Positions 29,820-41,101 of a DNA stretch of 64,000 nt are shown piece after piece. A program made the position numbers and the translations under genes. The first letter of the stretch is position 1, and every line of letters begins with the position of its first letter. The stretch is from NCBI GenBank assembly GCA_036365515.1, contig CM070876.1, positions 102,238,310 to 102,302,309 on the forward strand, written 5' to 3'. The notes under the pieces are model-generated. The model did not search any database, was not told the DNA's origin, and saw nothing but the letters and a program-made list of their open reading frames with translations. Origin of the DNA: Torymus aiolomorphi. Lineage: Eukaryota; Arthropoda; Insecta; Hymenoptera; Torymidae.

Positions 29820-30845
29820 TAGATCTAAGAAAGTTCTTGAGATCCTCAATAGTTTTAATTCCTTTGATGATAATTGGAAATTTACGCATTTTTTTTTCTT
29901 TAAATTAGATCTAATAAAGTTCTTGAGATCCTCAATAGTTTTAATTCCTTTGATGATAATTTGAAATTTACGCATGAAATCGAAAATAACAATAGAATCA
30001 GTTTCCTTGATATCAATATTATTAGAAGCTTAGATAATAATAAAATTATTACGAATTGGTATCGTAAGCCTACAGCGTCGGGCCATTACATAAACTGCCT
30101 TTCTCACCACCCGTTCTCACAGAAAATTGCTATTATTTACAGTTTAGTTGACAAAGCAATTAAATTATCCGATAAATCTTTCCATGAAGAAAACCTCCAA
30201 ATTATTAAAAAATTGCTCACAGCCAATAATTTTCCAGTTAAAGTCATAAATAAACATATTAAAAAAAGACTCGCTCACATTTCTTCTACAAAAAAACTTA
30301 CTCCTAAAAAACGCTCCAATAATCCTAAATTCATTGTCTTACTATACATCAAAAGATTGAACTACAATATCAGTAAAGCCCTTAAAAATAGCAAATTTCA
30401 AAACCCAATGATTATCAATAGCAATATTAATAGATTCAATAGCTTCATCAAACTAGGCAAGGATAAATTGTGCAAAAAAAACACTCCAAACATAGTTTAC
30501 AAAATTAATTGTAAAGATTGTGAGGCCTCTTATGTGGGCACTTCAAAAAGAAAATTCAAAAAAAGACTATACGAACATGATTACGCTATCAGAAAGAGAC
30601 TCGACCATTCGGCCTTATCGGAGCACATTGCTTCCACCGCTCATAAATTTGACTTTGATAATGCAAAGATTTTGGACGGAGAAAATAATAAGTCTAAACG
30701 CCTTTTTTCTGAGATCTTTCATATACATCAACAACTAAATGGTCTTAATAAAATTGAGGATACGCGTTTTTTAAAAGTTATATACAAGGATTCTATAAAG
30801 CTTATTAATGCTCACTTTAACAAACAAAAAAAAGCCACGTCGTAG
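29820..30845 (+). CDS. Penelope-like reverse transcriptase end and GIY-YIG endonuclease, 5' truncated
   Basis: Coding sense starts at KVLEILNSFNSFDD near 29908; this stretch is duplicated just upstream at 29820-29893 (an 87 bp tandem copy within coding DNA). It then reads NRISFLDINIIRSLDNNKII and TNWYRKPTASGHYIN, the region after reverse transcriptase motif C in Penelope elements. From about 30490, NIVYKINCKDCEASYVGTSK and KKRLYEHDYAI with SALSEHIASTAHKFDF form the GIY-YIG nuclease with its CxxC lead-in. Catalytic motifs A and C are absent because the 5' part is missing. The C-terminal frame is intact to 30845. Confidence 0.88.
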
Positions 30846-31633
30846 TAAAATTTGTTATTCATTTGCGAGCCCGTTCGGTCGTTTGGGTAGCAGGTGGTCA
30901 GGTAGCGTAAGGAAATATTCCAAATCACGCCCCCCCCCCGTTCCGCTCCTCTCCTCTCCGAGTATAGATTCGACGCGTGGAATTAGCTGAACGCGCGAAT
31001 TTTGTTCTCTCACACATTGATACACATATTCACACTTCCCCATCTAATGTTTGTGTCCCCTTTTCGTCGGCCTCTCGGTCTGCTACGTAACGATTGCCTC
31101 GATCGCGCCTTTTTTTGAAATTTGTGAACATATACGCGTATTTAAATTTTTCGTTTATTTTTCTCCCCAACAGTATATAAAGCGCAATTTAGTCACGATG
31201 TGTCCAATGCTGAGAGTAACGGTAAGAATAGCATTTTAATTTATTTTTTCATTCATTTTTTTATTTTTGGTTTACAATTTATTTTAATTTCCATATGTTT
31301 TTAGTCAGCTAATAGACATTCTCGATATAAATTCATGACTACTTTGTATTGACGAAGTAACGCCCAAGTTACTATGTATTTTTCGTAATTTTTTTAAGGT
31401 CAGTTTATCAATTTTGCACCGACTTAAATTATAATTTATAAAAAATTTTTTGTATATAATTTTATTGTTATTTCTATGTAGCCCTGAGAAAGACAGTCAA
31501 AAACACTGTCGAAACGTCGGATTTGAATTTTCAAATCAACAATAAATGGTTCGAAGTGATCGATCGAGTCAATTATTTACCTTAAATATTTAACTCCAAC
31601 CAACGAACGGTCAAATCTACTACATTTTTGTAG
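30846..31633 (+). other. 3' region of the Penelope element
   Basis: A C-run (30929-30938), the phrase TTCGTCGGCCTCTCGGTCTG, and a possible ribozyme near 31480. No further gene. The paired copies at 60389 and 63779 have similar overall content but are not close in sequence. Confidence 0.55.
31480..31545 (+). ncRNA. Hammerhead-like motif in Penelope terminal region
   Basis: GCCCTGAGAAAGACAGTC, a loop, then GACTGT-complementary ACTGTC followed by GAAAC. This has the order CUGA, stem II, GAAA of hammerhead ribozymes, which are known from Penelope-like terminal repeats. CTGAGAA departs from the consensus CUGANGA by one base. A further stem GATTTGAA/TTCAAATC follows. The cleavage triplet was not resolved. 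Confidence 0.45.
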
Positions 31634-31929
31634 ACTTTCAAAAAGGGTCATAAAATAAATACTGGCATATTCTACAGAAAAAATGCAAACTTTTTGCTAA
31701 TCAATATTCTATACAAAAAGTTTCAAGATTTTGAGTTAAAAAATGAATAAACTTGGATTTTAACCAAAAATTGTAAAAAAATTGAATTTTCAATATTGCA
31801 TAGCTTTTTTATTTTTGCAAATATCGACCTAAAATTTGAGGAACATTTTTTTTTTTTCATAAAAAACTAAAAGAAAACGAGTTTTAAACGATTTTAAAAT
31901 TTTGAGCTGCTGACTTCACCTGAAATATC

Positions 31930-32038
<109 letters not shown>

Positions 32039-32169
32039 TGATTAATTATATCTTGATAGTCATAATTATCGGAGAATTCTACGTGACGCAGTACCATGGA
32101 TAACTCCTAAGTACATTAGCGTTCTAGAATATATAAACTGTCTTTCCCCAAATCGCCAACTTAGGTCGA

Positions 32170-32530
32170 GGCAATTAATAAATCCATTGATTATCTTCTA
32201 AGATAAAACGCAGTCCTGCAGATAGTCTATTGAGTCAATGGTCTGAATATCACAGTTCTGAGCAATCGTGCTGTAATCTTTAAAGTTTGAGTGTGTGGTC
32301 TCCAGACTTGAGAGCAATACATTAAATTAAAGAGAAATAAACTTTGGTAGAGATATATGATTGCTGATACAAAGATTTGAATGATTTAGATACAATATAA
32401 TCAATGTGCCCGGTGAACGAAAGGGTACAATCAAAAATTATACCAAAGACTTTTACAGTGGTGACCCTAGCAAGTTTCGCGCTATTTATAAAATAACCGG
32501 AGGACAACGGATTTTTCTTATGACTAAAAG
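32170..32530 (-). pseudogene. Non-LTR reverse transcriptase relic, C-terminal piece
   Basis: Minus strand reads LSSGYFINSAKLARVTTVKV and FGIIFDCTLSFTGHIDYIVS, the thumb-proximal motif (usual VKDLGVIFDSKLSFN-H). Downstream frames carry LFNLMYCSQVWRPHT. It continues the reverse transcriptase whose first part ends at 34719; an LTR-like insertion separates them. Confidence 0.8.
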
Positions 32531-32829
32531 TGTAACGGTTGCTCCCCCCTGCCGGACGCTCAGAAGTTTACCAGGGTTTGGAAAGGGGGGAAAAGGAGAA
32601 TCAGGTGGCTTAAGAAGCAAGAATTCATATATATAAGAAATAGAGAAATGACCTTTATTAAATCTAATTAACAAAAATGAGCTGTATTTAATTATTCGCC
32701 ACCATCGATTGGCTGTGCTTGCCTTAGTTCGCCACCTGAGACATATAAACCAAAACAAACGTGTTTACTTCGTTGTACTACCAAATCTGCGGAACTTACA
32801 GGCTAGATACTATCGCAGCGCCCCACAAC

Positions 32830-33855
32830 GGGACTTTTTGCCATTTTTTTCTCAAAATTGATAGCTCCGCTTGGAATGAACGAATCTGGACCGTTCAGGT
32901 CTTAAAATTTAGGGTTTTTCCCGTAGATTGGAGGAAAACTATCATCGATAGTGGCAAAAGCTTCCCGAGTTGGAAAATCAGCCTAAAAGAGCTATTTTTA
33001 CAATTTTTCCACTTTAAATTATGATATATCCGCTTGGAATAAACGAATCTGGACCGCTTGGGTCTTAAAATTTAGGGTTTTTTTCCGTAGATTGGAGGAA
33101 AACTATCATCAATAGTGGCCAAAAACTTTCCGAGTTGGAAAATCAGCCTAAATGAGCTATTTTTACGATTTTTCCACTTTAAAATGTGATATCTCCGCTT
33201 GGAATGAACAAATCTGGACCGTTCAGGTCTTAAAATTTAGGGGTTTTTCGTAGATTGGAGGGAAACTATCATCAATAGTAGCAAAAAACTTCCCGAGTTG
33301 GAAAATCAGCCTAAAAGTGCTATTTTTACGATTTTTCCACTTTAAAATGTGATATCTTCACTTGCAATGAACGAAGCTGGGCCGTTTTGGTCTTCAAATA
33401 TCAAATTTTTTCTGGAGATTAGAGGAAAGCTATCATTGGTAGTGGAAAAAACTTTCTGTGCACACGTTTTGATTCGTCAATTCCAAGCGAAGATATCACA
33501 TTTTAAAGTGGAGAAATCGTAAAAATAGCTCTTTTAGGTTGATTTTCCGACTCGGAAAGTTCTTAGCCACTATCAATGATAATTTTTCTCTAATCTACGG
33601 AAAAAATCCTAAATTCTAAGACCTGAACGGTCCAGATTCGTTCATTCCAAGCGAAGATATCACATTTTAAACTGGAAAAATCGTAAAAATAGCTCTTTTA
33701 GGTTGATTTTCCGACTCAAAAAGTTCTTAGCCACTATCAATGATAATTTTCCTCTAATCTAAGGAAAAAGCCCTAAATTTTAAGAACTGAGCGGTCCAGA
33801 TTCGTTCATTCCAAGCGGAGCTATTAATTTTGAGAAAAAAATGGTAAAAAGCTCC
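32830..33855. mobile_element. Foldback element built of 164 bp subrepeats
   Basis: CGCTTGGAATGAACGAATCT recurs forwards at 32869, 33031, 33196 and 33359 (spacing 162-165 bp) and in reverse at 33480, 33644 and 33808 (spacing 164 bp). The outer 30 bp also pair (GACTTTTTGCCATTTTTTTC against its near complement at 33830-33855). Drosophila Foldback elements are organised like this. No coding capacity seen. Confidence 0.85.
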
Positions 33856-34600
33856 ACTGTGCGCCCTCTCTCAGGAGGGTCACGGTAACGCTTAACCTCG
33901 GTTCAATGCGTGCGTCGAGTCACAGTGGCGTCGGTGCGGTGAGTCGGCGTTAAAGTCGTGAAGTCGGTGCTCCTGTTGCGGTGCCTATGGCACGTGAATG
34001 CATCCTTACCTTTAGTCACGTGTGCCCACGCCGATTAAGGGAGAGATAGCTTCGGGCACGCAGCCTGGATCTACATTATGCGCTTACGACGGTAGAATCA
34101 GGGCTCGTTCCGATTCCTGTTCCGGTATCCCAGGTACAGGCAGGAGAGGTTCGTGTTCCTCTAGTCACGTGTGCGCACGACGACTAAGAAAAAGCGGTTC
34201 CGGGTACACGGCCTGTCGCTACCTCGTGTGCCCACGACGGTAGTAACAGAAGCTGTCCTGGTGATCGGTGGTGTTGCCCACGACGGTAGTAACAGAAGCT
34301 GCCTGGTGAAAGGCGGTAGGTCCAGTCTATTAGAGGGTCGATTACGGTCTGACGCTCTGCGGTGTTGACGCGGCTTATATAGGCAAACTTCCCGTACGAA
34401 GATGCGTGCACCGATATGACGGCGGGTTTGTCATGAATGCGCGCGTCGCTGTGGCGGGGTGACGGTAGAATCTCCGCGCGCAGCTATGGTGGCGTGACGG
34501 TCGGGTCTGCACACGCCGGTAGGGCGGCGTGACGGTCGCGGATGCGTGCGCGCGCTCGCCCGCTCACCTAAAGGTGCGTCTGCATTGTGAGCAAGGCTGA
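33856..34600. repeat. GC-rich segment with short repeats
   Basis: CCCACGACGGTAGTAACAGA appears at 34230 and 34274, and variants of CACGTGTGCCCACG and GGCGTGACGGTC recur. It lies within the LTR-like insertion. No convincing gene. Confidence 0.7.
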
Positions 34601-34718
34601 TTCTCAAGGTAACTAACCTAAGCTACCGCTATAATCATCGGCTAGGCAGGATGATCTGTGGAGATGAATCGCATACATGTAATATTAGTAACGAGGCGTA
34701 GCAGCCTCGTTACAAAAG

Positions 34719-35129
34719 AGGTAATACAACATTTATTGGTGTTAAGTGGAAGCCAATTTTCTTCCGACCACCTAGCCAGTATATTAAGATCCGATTGGAG
34801 GGCGTTAACATATTCAGTCGATCCTATATTATAGTATATTTTTACATCGTCCGCATAGAATAAAATGATCATTAATGAATACGCAAAAAATTATAGGGCC
34901 TAGGTGAGACCCTTGAGGAACACCTGATGTCACCATAATAGGTAAAGAAACGCAATTAGTAAATCTTACAGCCTGTGAGCGATCCCTTAAGTAAGAAGTA
35001 ATGATAGATAGTACATTGCCACGCACTCCAATATTCCACAGTTTAGATATAAGTCTATCGTGATTAACTCTATCGAAGACTTTTGACATATCAGTATAAA
35101 TAACTTCAATCTGTAAAGATTTTTCAATT
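34719..35129 (-). pseudogene. Non-LTR reverse transcriptase relic, catalytic core
   Basis: Minus strand reads TDMSKVFDRVNHDRLISKLW (motif A), SGVPQGSHLGPIIF (motif B) and ILFYADDVKIYY (motif C), all catalytic residues present. One frameshift separates motifs B and C. The frame ends at NTNKCCITSF, exactly at the AAAG duplication of the LTR-like insertion, and starts at the AATT duplication of the MITE. Jockey/RTE-type by motif style. Confidence 0.88.
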
Positions 35130-35547
35130 GAGGGGCTATTCGGAATAAGGGGCTAACTCAAAAACGTACATTTTGAGATAATCAATAAAAACAATAAAAA
35201 TTTTTAATGGTTTAACCAATATGAATAAAACTTTTATCAAATGAAAGCTAACAATGAATTAAACATTTTATGATAAAATTTTGATATATTATATAACCAT
35301 AAAAAAAATTATAAGAATTAAAATAAAATGAGTTAGACCCTTTTTCTGAATATTATCCAAATTTAATAAAGTAAGTAAAGGATTAATCAGTCAAAAATGC
35401 AAATATAATTGTATTTCACAAATTAAATGTCAAAACAAAAATAATAACATTAATATAAAAATTTTTCTAAAATCTTTTCCAAAAATTTTTGGCGTGTAAT
35501 ATTTTGCATGGTGATAGGTAATTAGCCCCTTTTCCACGCGTCCCCTC
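35130..35547. mobile_element. 418 bp MITE with AATT duplication
   Basis: Begins GAGGGGCTATTCGGAATAAG and ends CCACGCGTCCCCTC; the ends are imperfect inverted repeats over about 26 bp, sharing GAGGGG and AAGGGGCTAA. AATT flanks both sides (35126-35129 and 35548-35551). It splits the reverse transcriptase frame just upstream of motif A. No coding. Confidence 0.88.
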
Positions 35548-35551
35548 AATT

Positions 35552-35822
35552 GTGCTGTTGATGTGCTAGTCTTAGAAAGAGTGCGGATGAAAGTTCGTTA
35601 GCTATGTAAGCGTCTAAAATCTTAAGAAGACAACTGATTATAGATATAGGCCGATAGGTTGCCACGTCTTGCTTATTTCCCCCTCTAAAAATTGGTATTA
35701 TATGTGAAAACTTCCAAACCTTAGGAAAGTATCCTGAATTAAAAATATTTACAAAGATGCGGCAAATTGGTTTTTCAAGGGCCGTCGAACATCGCCTTAA
35801 TAAAGACATTGTCTTTACTGTG

Positions 35823-35853
<31 letters not shown>

Positions 35854-36089
35854 ATGCGTGCGTGCGTGCGTGCGTGCATTCGTGTGTGCGTGTGGGTGTG
35901 TATGTGTGTAATATTACAAATATTACGCAGAGATTCAACAGATAATTCAACGTTAGATGTACATGAATCATTGTTATAAGTCTGAGGTAAATCTTGTAAA
36001 CTAGTATCATTATACGCTGAGCTAAAATGGTGGGAGAAAAGATCGGTTATTTCCACATCATTATTAGCACTGAGGCAGTTCAAAAACAC
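35552..36089 (-). pseudogene. Non-LTR reverse transcriptase relic, N-terminal part
   Basis: Minus strand reads EITDLFSHHFSSAYNDTSLQ, then after a microsatellite ALEKPICRIFVNIFNSGYFP, SHIIPIFRGGNKQDVATYRP and ISIISCLLKILDAYIANEL, the classic fingers region before motif A. The (GT)n tract at 35819-35910 lies in the middle and has expanded inside former coding DNA. Confidence 0.85.
35819..35911 (+). repeat. GT/CGTG microsatellite
   Basis: GTGTGT followed by CGTGCGTGCGTG units; interrupts the reverse transcriptase relic. Confidence 0.93.
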
Positions 36090-36529
36090 GGAACCTCTGA
36101 ATCCTTTAAATATAAAATATGTTTATTCATTATACTTCTTTTAAATGATTTAATAATTCATTAATATTTAAAAAATTGCATATTTTTTTCATATTATTAA
36201 AATTATTTGTTATTTGACACTTATTTTATTTAAAAGAAAAGTAATATTTTAAAATATAAAATTGAACCATAACCGTTTGAACCACAAAATTTTTATCACA
36301 AAATTGAGAGAGGGTAATTTTTACTATATTCTCTTCAAATCGCGATTATTCGAAAAATTAATTCAATATTCAAAATAATTGGTCAGCGTATCTGACTAAT
36401 TTCATGTTTCTGAAAAGTTCGCTGTAAATTAACCTCAGTAAAACACAAAAGCAAGTAAACAACACGTGCGTGTATCGCGCGTCATTTCCATTGTCTAGTA
36501 ACATGTACATAAAAATGTTCCCGAAAAAT
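36090..36529. other. AT-rich spacer, no gene seen
   Basis: No recognised repeat or reading frame. Confidence 0.55.
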
Positions 36530-36854
36530 TACGATTTGAAAAGAGGGCTAAAACAGTTTTAACAGTTTTAACCTCAAATATCTCTGAAATTCATAAACTA
36601 ATTTTTTTACCCTAAAAATTTATGTAATAAATAACATACAAACTCTAAACCTCCATCAATTCTACATTTCCATCAAATTACAAAGTAATTAAATTTTACT
36701 CTAGTTATTGTGCGACATAGAAAGTCATTTCCAAAAATACCAAAATTTTAAATATCAAATATCTCAAAAATTTACCATATAATCTGGATGAAATTTACCA
36801 TAGGTATTGCCTGTATCGCATACAAAATAGTTTATAAATTTCAAACTGATACAT
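36530..36854 (+). repeat. Dispersed hairpin-ended repeat, copy C, left part
   Basis: TTTTAACCTCAAATATCTC and downstream phrases match copies A and B. It is interrupted at 36854 by the gypsy element and continues at 46723, with ACAT duplicated at the junctions. Confidence 0.75.
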
Positions 36855-37794
36855 TGTAACGCGTGCGCGAGTTAGGTAATTCGAGATTCGAATTACCCGC
36901 GCCGAGCAGGTGTGCTCACTGGGGGCGCGAGCATTCTGACCGGATGAGAACGGTCTTGCGACGCGTAATATGCACGTCGCGTACCTTCGAAGCAGCTACG
37001 GCTTTATGCGAGTCACGGCAGCCATCTTCATGTCTCCCATCGTGCCGTGAACTTCTCTCTAGCGTGTCTCTCAAAAGTAACCTCGTCCGCGTCGTCCTAT
37101 CTTTTTATAGTTACCGCTAGTGTAGTGGAGGCGCCGAACAGAGTGTATGCGTGTGAAAGAGAGACAGAGAGAGAGCGATCCCGAGCCGCGTGAGCCACAC
37201 GAGACAGTGAGCGAGGAGCCGGCAGCCAGCCCGCCTGCCGACCCGACACAGCGAGTAAGAGAGAGAGAGAGAGACAGAGAGAGACATAGCGTGCAGCTAC
37301 TGTGCGAGCGAGACAGAGCGAGAGAGAGTCAAGTGCACCGGCTGCTCCTTCCAAAAGTAAGCCTTATACTCTCATATCTCGCGTTAAATGTAAAGGTTTG
37401 CACGGAAATCGCCCCGTGCTATCTCACTGTTTTAATCAGCACATGCGTTGTGCTTGTACTTATTAGTGATTGTAATATACTGTGATATCTAGTTACTCGT
37501 CGCGTTTACAACCTGTCCATCGCCCGGATACCACTGCCTCCGCGGGAAAACGACTCCACCGGTCGTTTTCATATCTGAGCGTAGCGGCCGCTTTACTCTT
37601 CGAGCGCGCGCTTTTCACTCAGCGATCCAATTAGTTGGAAAGCGAAGTTCGCGTGTGACCTTCGCGTTGTTTTCGGGATTGCAGGAGCAGATCCCCGGGC
37701 AAGTCATTGTAGTCTGACCCCCGCGGCAACGTGTTCTAGGGCATCGCTGGCCTGTGGCTTTTTGGAATTTTCCCCCAGAAGCCATCCCGTTACA
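36855..37794 (+). repeat. 5' LTR of gypsy element
   Basis: Starts TGTAACGCGTGCGCGAG, includes a GA-rich stretch (37150-37330) and a splice-donor-like CCAAAAGTAAGCC (about 37350), and ends CGTTACA. Lacks about 130 bp present in the 3' LTR near 46206-46336. Confidence 0.93.
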
Positions 37795-38647
37795 ACTGGC
37801 GCCACAACGTTTTGGGGGTGGAGAAGCACCCACGGCGCGTACGTGATTCGCGGCGAAGCTTGGCGCGAAGAACCTCAGCAGCGTAGCTGAGCGTAAGCTG
37901 CAAAGAAAGGCTCTTCGTGCCGCAGATCGTAGGCGTGTGTGTGCTTGAGCGTGAGACAACCATGCTGTTGTGAGAGTGCGGTCGAGAGGTTAGGCGAGCG
38001 ATAGTCAATAACCCTCGACCTAGAGTGCCCATGAGGAGAGATCTTGATCGTGAAATTTTTGTACGTTAGGTAATTGTTTTTAACAATTAAAAATTTTTTT
38101 AATAACAGTTAATTTTTTTTAACGACAAATATTTTTTTTTAACGATAATTAATTTTTTTTTTAATTAATTTCTTCTCGACTCGAAATTTTTTTGTTCTTC
38201 TCTCGTATTTTCGATACGAATTATTTTTTTGGACGAAAAATAAAATTTTTTTTCTTTTCTCGTGCTGTTAGTAGAAAATCGAGTGTAAGTCGGCAGGCAC
38301 TCTCGGAAGAAGAAGTTGACTGTGCGCCTGAGTAAAAACTCGAGCGCAAAAAAAAACAACCCCCTCGAACTTTAAAATTGCTTTTTATTTTTTTTTAGGT
38401 GAAAATTGTATTTATTTTTTTGTGTTTTTGGTGATATTGTCCGCTTTGACACATATATATAAAATATTTTTTACACATATATTTATTTTAAAATTACAAG
38501 TGCGAGTAGTTGAGCGTAATTAATTACAAATAGTAATTAATTACAATAATAGCTTTTATTTTTTTAGAACCGCATACGGAAAACCCTCGTGCGTTATCGA
38601 GGTTAAGAGCAACCGCTGTAGCTCTTAGAAAATAACCCGGGGTCGCG
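37795..38647 (+). other. Gypsy leader between primer site and gag
   Basis: Primer site TGGCGCCACAACG at 37797, then a long leader with several T-runs (38080-38160, 38220-38260). No open frame of note. Long leaders are usual upstream of gypsy gag. Confidence 0.6.
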
Positions 38648-40503
38648 TTGCAAAAGCTGGCTAACGCGTTGGAAAGGCAGACTCTCCCTGCCATCAATCC
38701 GGACAATACTCGTGCTAGTAAAATAAGTTCGTGGGGAAGCGCACAGCCAATTGACACCATGGCCCAATCATCGCAGTTTGCGGAATCTGCGATACTCAAT
38801 TGGGTATACACAGCCCGAAGAGGACATAAACGAGGCCATGCAAGCCTTTGCTCTACAACAGTCAGATCTGCAGTCAGTAAATATGCTGACAGCGATCAAA
38901 TGGCTTATGGGCGATTATAGTGCCGCCGATTTCGTGCCAGAGCCGGAGCTGTCGGAGCAGCAAGCGTTAGCCAAACGCGAGCAGTCGCGAAAGGCGTTCA
39001 TCGGCTTAACGTTGACGAACGAGACTGGGTCGACTATTGTGGATCCCAATACCGACCTAAGCCACCCGCACCCGTTCATGACGCTCCTTGATGACCCGAT
39101 AGTGATGCAGAAACTCTCGGAGTCTCGGAGGATGAACGCTCCACAACAAGCACATAATGCAGTGGTGGAGCCAGCGCAAGAAGCAACCGGGACAGAGCTA
39201 TTGAGTTCTGCAGCACCCACCGGGACATCTGCAGCCGAAGCCGTGGGACAGCTTCAACAGTAGCAGCTCCAACAGCAACCGCTGCATCAGCAACAATTGC
39301 AGCAGTAGCAAATGCAGCAACAGCAGCTGGAGCAGCAGCGATGGCGGCAACAGCAACAACAGCAGGAGCAGCAGCAGGAGCAGAAGCAGCGGCGGTAAGT
39401 GCTCCTGGAAGAGGAGCGGAGGCAACGACAATACCAGCGCAACTACGAAGAAGAGTTGTTGTTAGCACGAAATGGGCAGCACGGGTTCTGGCAGCAATCG
39501 CGAAACCCGCCACAGTCGCGAAACCTCGAGTGGCCGCGACAGCGTGAGTCGCGAACCGCTGGGATAGCAGTTGGAGACAGCATATTATTGGAGCAGCTAC
39601 TGGCGGTGATCAAAACACTCGTCGAGGAGGTTGAAGAGCTTAAAGAGAATGTACGAAGACTTAAAGGAGCTCGACATCCAACCTCAAGTACGCACTTAGA
39701 GGGAGTTCAACCCCCAAGCACGGGCCGTAGATAAGAATCACCGCATGTGAACTTCCAAGTCACATTCACGTATGCGGAGTTTAACAGCAGCAGCCCGAGT
39801 CTCCAGTCCCCAACAGAGGCTGGGAGGAGTGATACCAAAAATTCTTCCCAGCGCCAGACAAGGAATGGCGCGGCCCAGGACCCGTCTGAGAGGCATACGT
39901 ATTTGCCTCAGCAGACGAACCGTGATGTGGGCCAGATCGTCCGAAAATGAAACATCAAGTTCTCAGGAGCAGAGCGTTGAGTTATTCCTCACGAGAATAG
40001 AGGAATGCAGAACTCTAGCTAATCTGTCACACGACGAGCTACTTTCGTCGTTGTCAGAGCTCCTAACGGGGGTAGCAGCCACCTGGTACCGGAGTAACCG
40101 CCACACATGGCGATCGTAGCCAGATTTTAAAAAGTTCATAACGCACATGTATGGCGGGGACAGGGGACATCAGCAACGAGTCCTGGCGGAAATAAACGCG
40201 AGGACTCAACACAGAAATGAACTTACGCGTGATTACATAGTAAATCTACAAGTCATGATCCTCAAGTTAGTTCCGGTCCCTAGCATTGCTCAACAGTTAG
40301 ACATGTTGCACCGGAACATGCGGCCAGAACTGCAAAAGATGCTAATGCGAAATCAAATTACGGATTACCGAGGGCTCCTGGACCTTATCCGGGAAGCCGA
40401 ATTAGCGCCCGCGGCAGATAAGGTGTATCACTCGCCATCACCGCCCGAGCACACGTACATGCCAGAATTTGCCTACGTGCCGATAGAGCCGCCCACGGAT
40501 TAG
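38648..40503 (+). pseudogene. Gypsy gag, several frameshifts
   Basis: Segments in different frames: SIGYTQPEEDINEAMQAFAL near 38815; a CAG/Gln-rich stretch at 39255-39400 with stops; a coiled-coil-like LLAVIKTLVEEVEELKENVR near 39600; then the capsid domain ELFLTRIEECRTLANLSHDE and LLTGVAATWYRSNRHTW, a TAG at about 40117, and EINARTQHRNELTRDYIVNL. This is the usual insect gypsy capsid layout. At least four breaks rule out a functional product. Confidence 0.82.
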
Positions 40504-41100
40504 CGAAAAAAGCAGTATCCAAGCGTGGCGGCGATGGGGCACCAACAGCACGAGCTTCGAGAGAGCCTCGAGGCTATGTTCCGTCGGGTCATGGCAGAAT
40601 GCTTATCGGCCGTGACAAAGAAAGGAACCGACGGAACAAGGGGCAAAAGCCTAGCCCGCCGCCAACCAGAAAAACTAAGAAGAAGGGTAACTGGGAAAAT
40701 AGGCGGCGGGAGGGCGGGCAAATAACAAACCAGCCTAGTGGGAGTAGTAGCTCGCCCCACCAGGCTAGGCCGCAAAGCCCGAGAAATAAAGGACCTCCAC
40801 AAAGGCCAGAGTACCGAAGAGAACCCAGATATGAGCAAAAGGGAGGCAACAAGCCTAATGCTGCCGGAAACCAACAGGGAAACGGCCAGGTGGGCAGGTA
40901 AACACGACCACATACCCGCCCCCAGCTCTCTCACCAGAGACCGAGGGTAACTCGGTCCAATCGTCTGGACTGAAGAGCGAAGAGGTACCCATGATTCAAC
41001 CGAATGAAGTCAACCAAGAAACTTGCTCGCGATGGTGGCTTAAAGTAGGTGTAGCCGGTTAAAGGCTACGAGGACTCTTCGATACAGCAGCTTCCTGGAC
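40504..41100 (+). pseudogene. Gypsy gag tail and start of protease
   Basis: Basic, Lys/Arg/Pro-rich frames (RRNKGQKPSPPPTRKTKKK) resemble a nucleocapsid-like tail without a visible CCHC knuckle. At about 41073 a frame reads GLFDTAASWTVMN, the aspartic protease active site with DTA in place of the common DTG/DSG. Confidence 0.65.
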
Positions 41101-41101
41101 T

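Larger units (their letters stand above)
32531..34714 (-). mobile_element. LTR-like insertion with 4 bp duplication AAAG, probably a solo LTR
   Basis: It starts TGTAACGG at 32531 and ends CGTTACA at 34714, with AAAG duplicated at 32527-32530 and 34715-34718. The termini are the same as those of the gypsy LTR at 36855. On the minus strand CTATATAAGCC near 34370 is a TATA box and TTTAATAAAGG near 32655 a poly(A) signal, the order expected for a minus-strand LTR. Removing the foldback inside leaves about 1.16 kb, close to the gypsy LTR size. Removing the whole insertion restores the interrupted reverse transcriptase motif. Confidence 0.8.
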
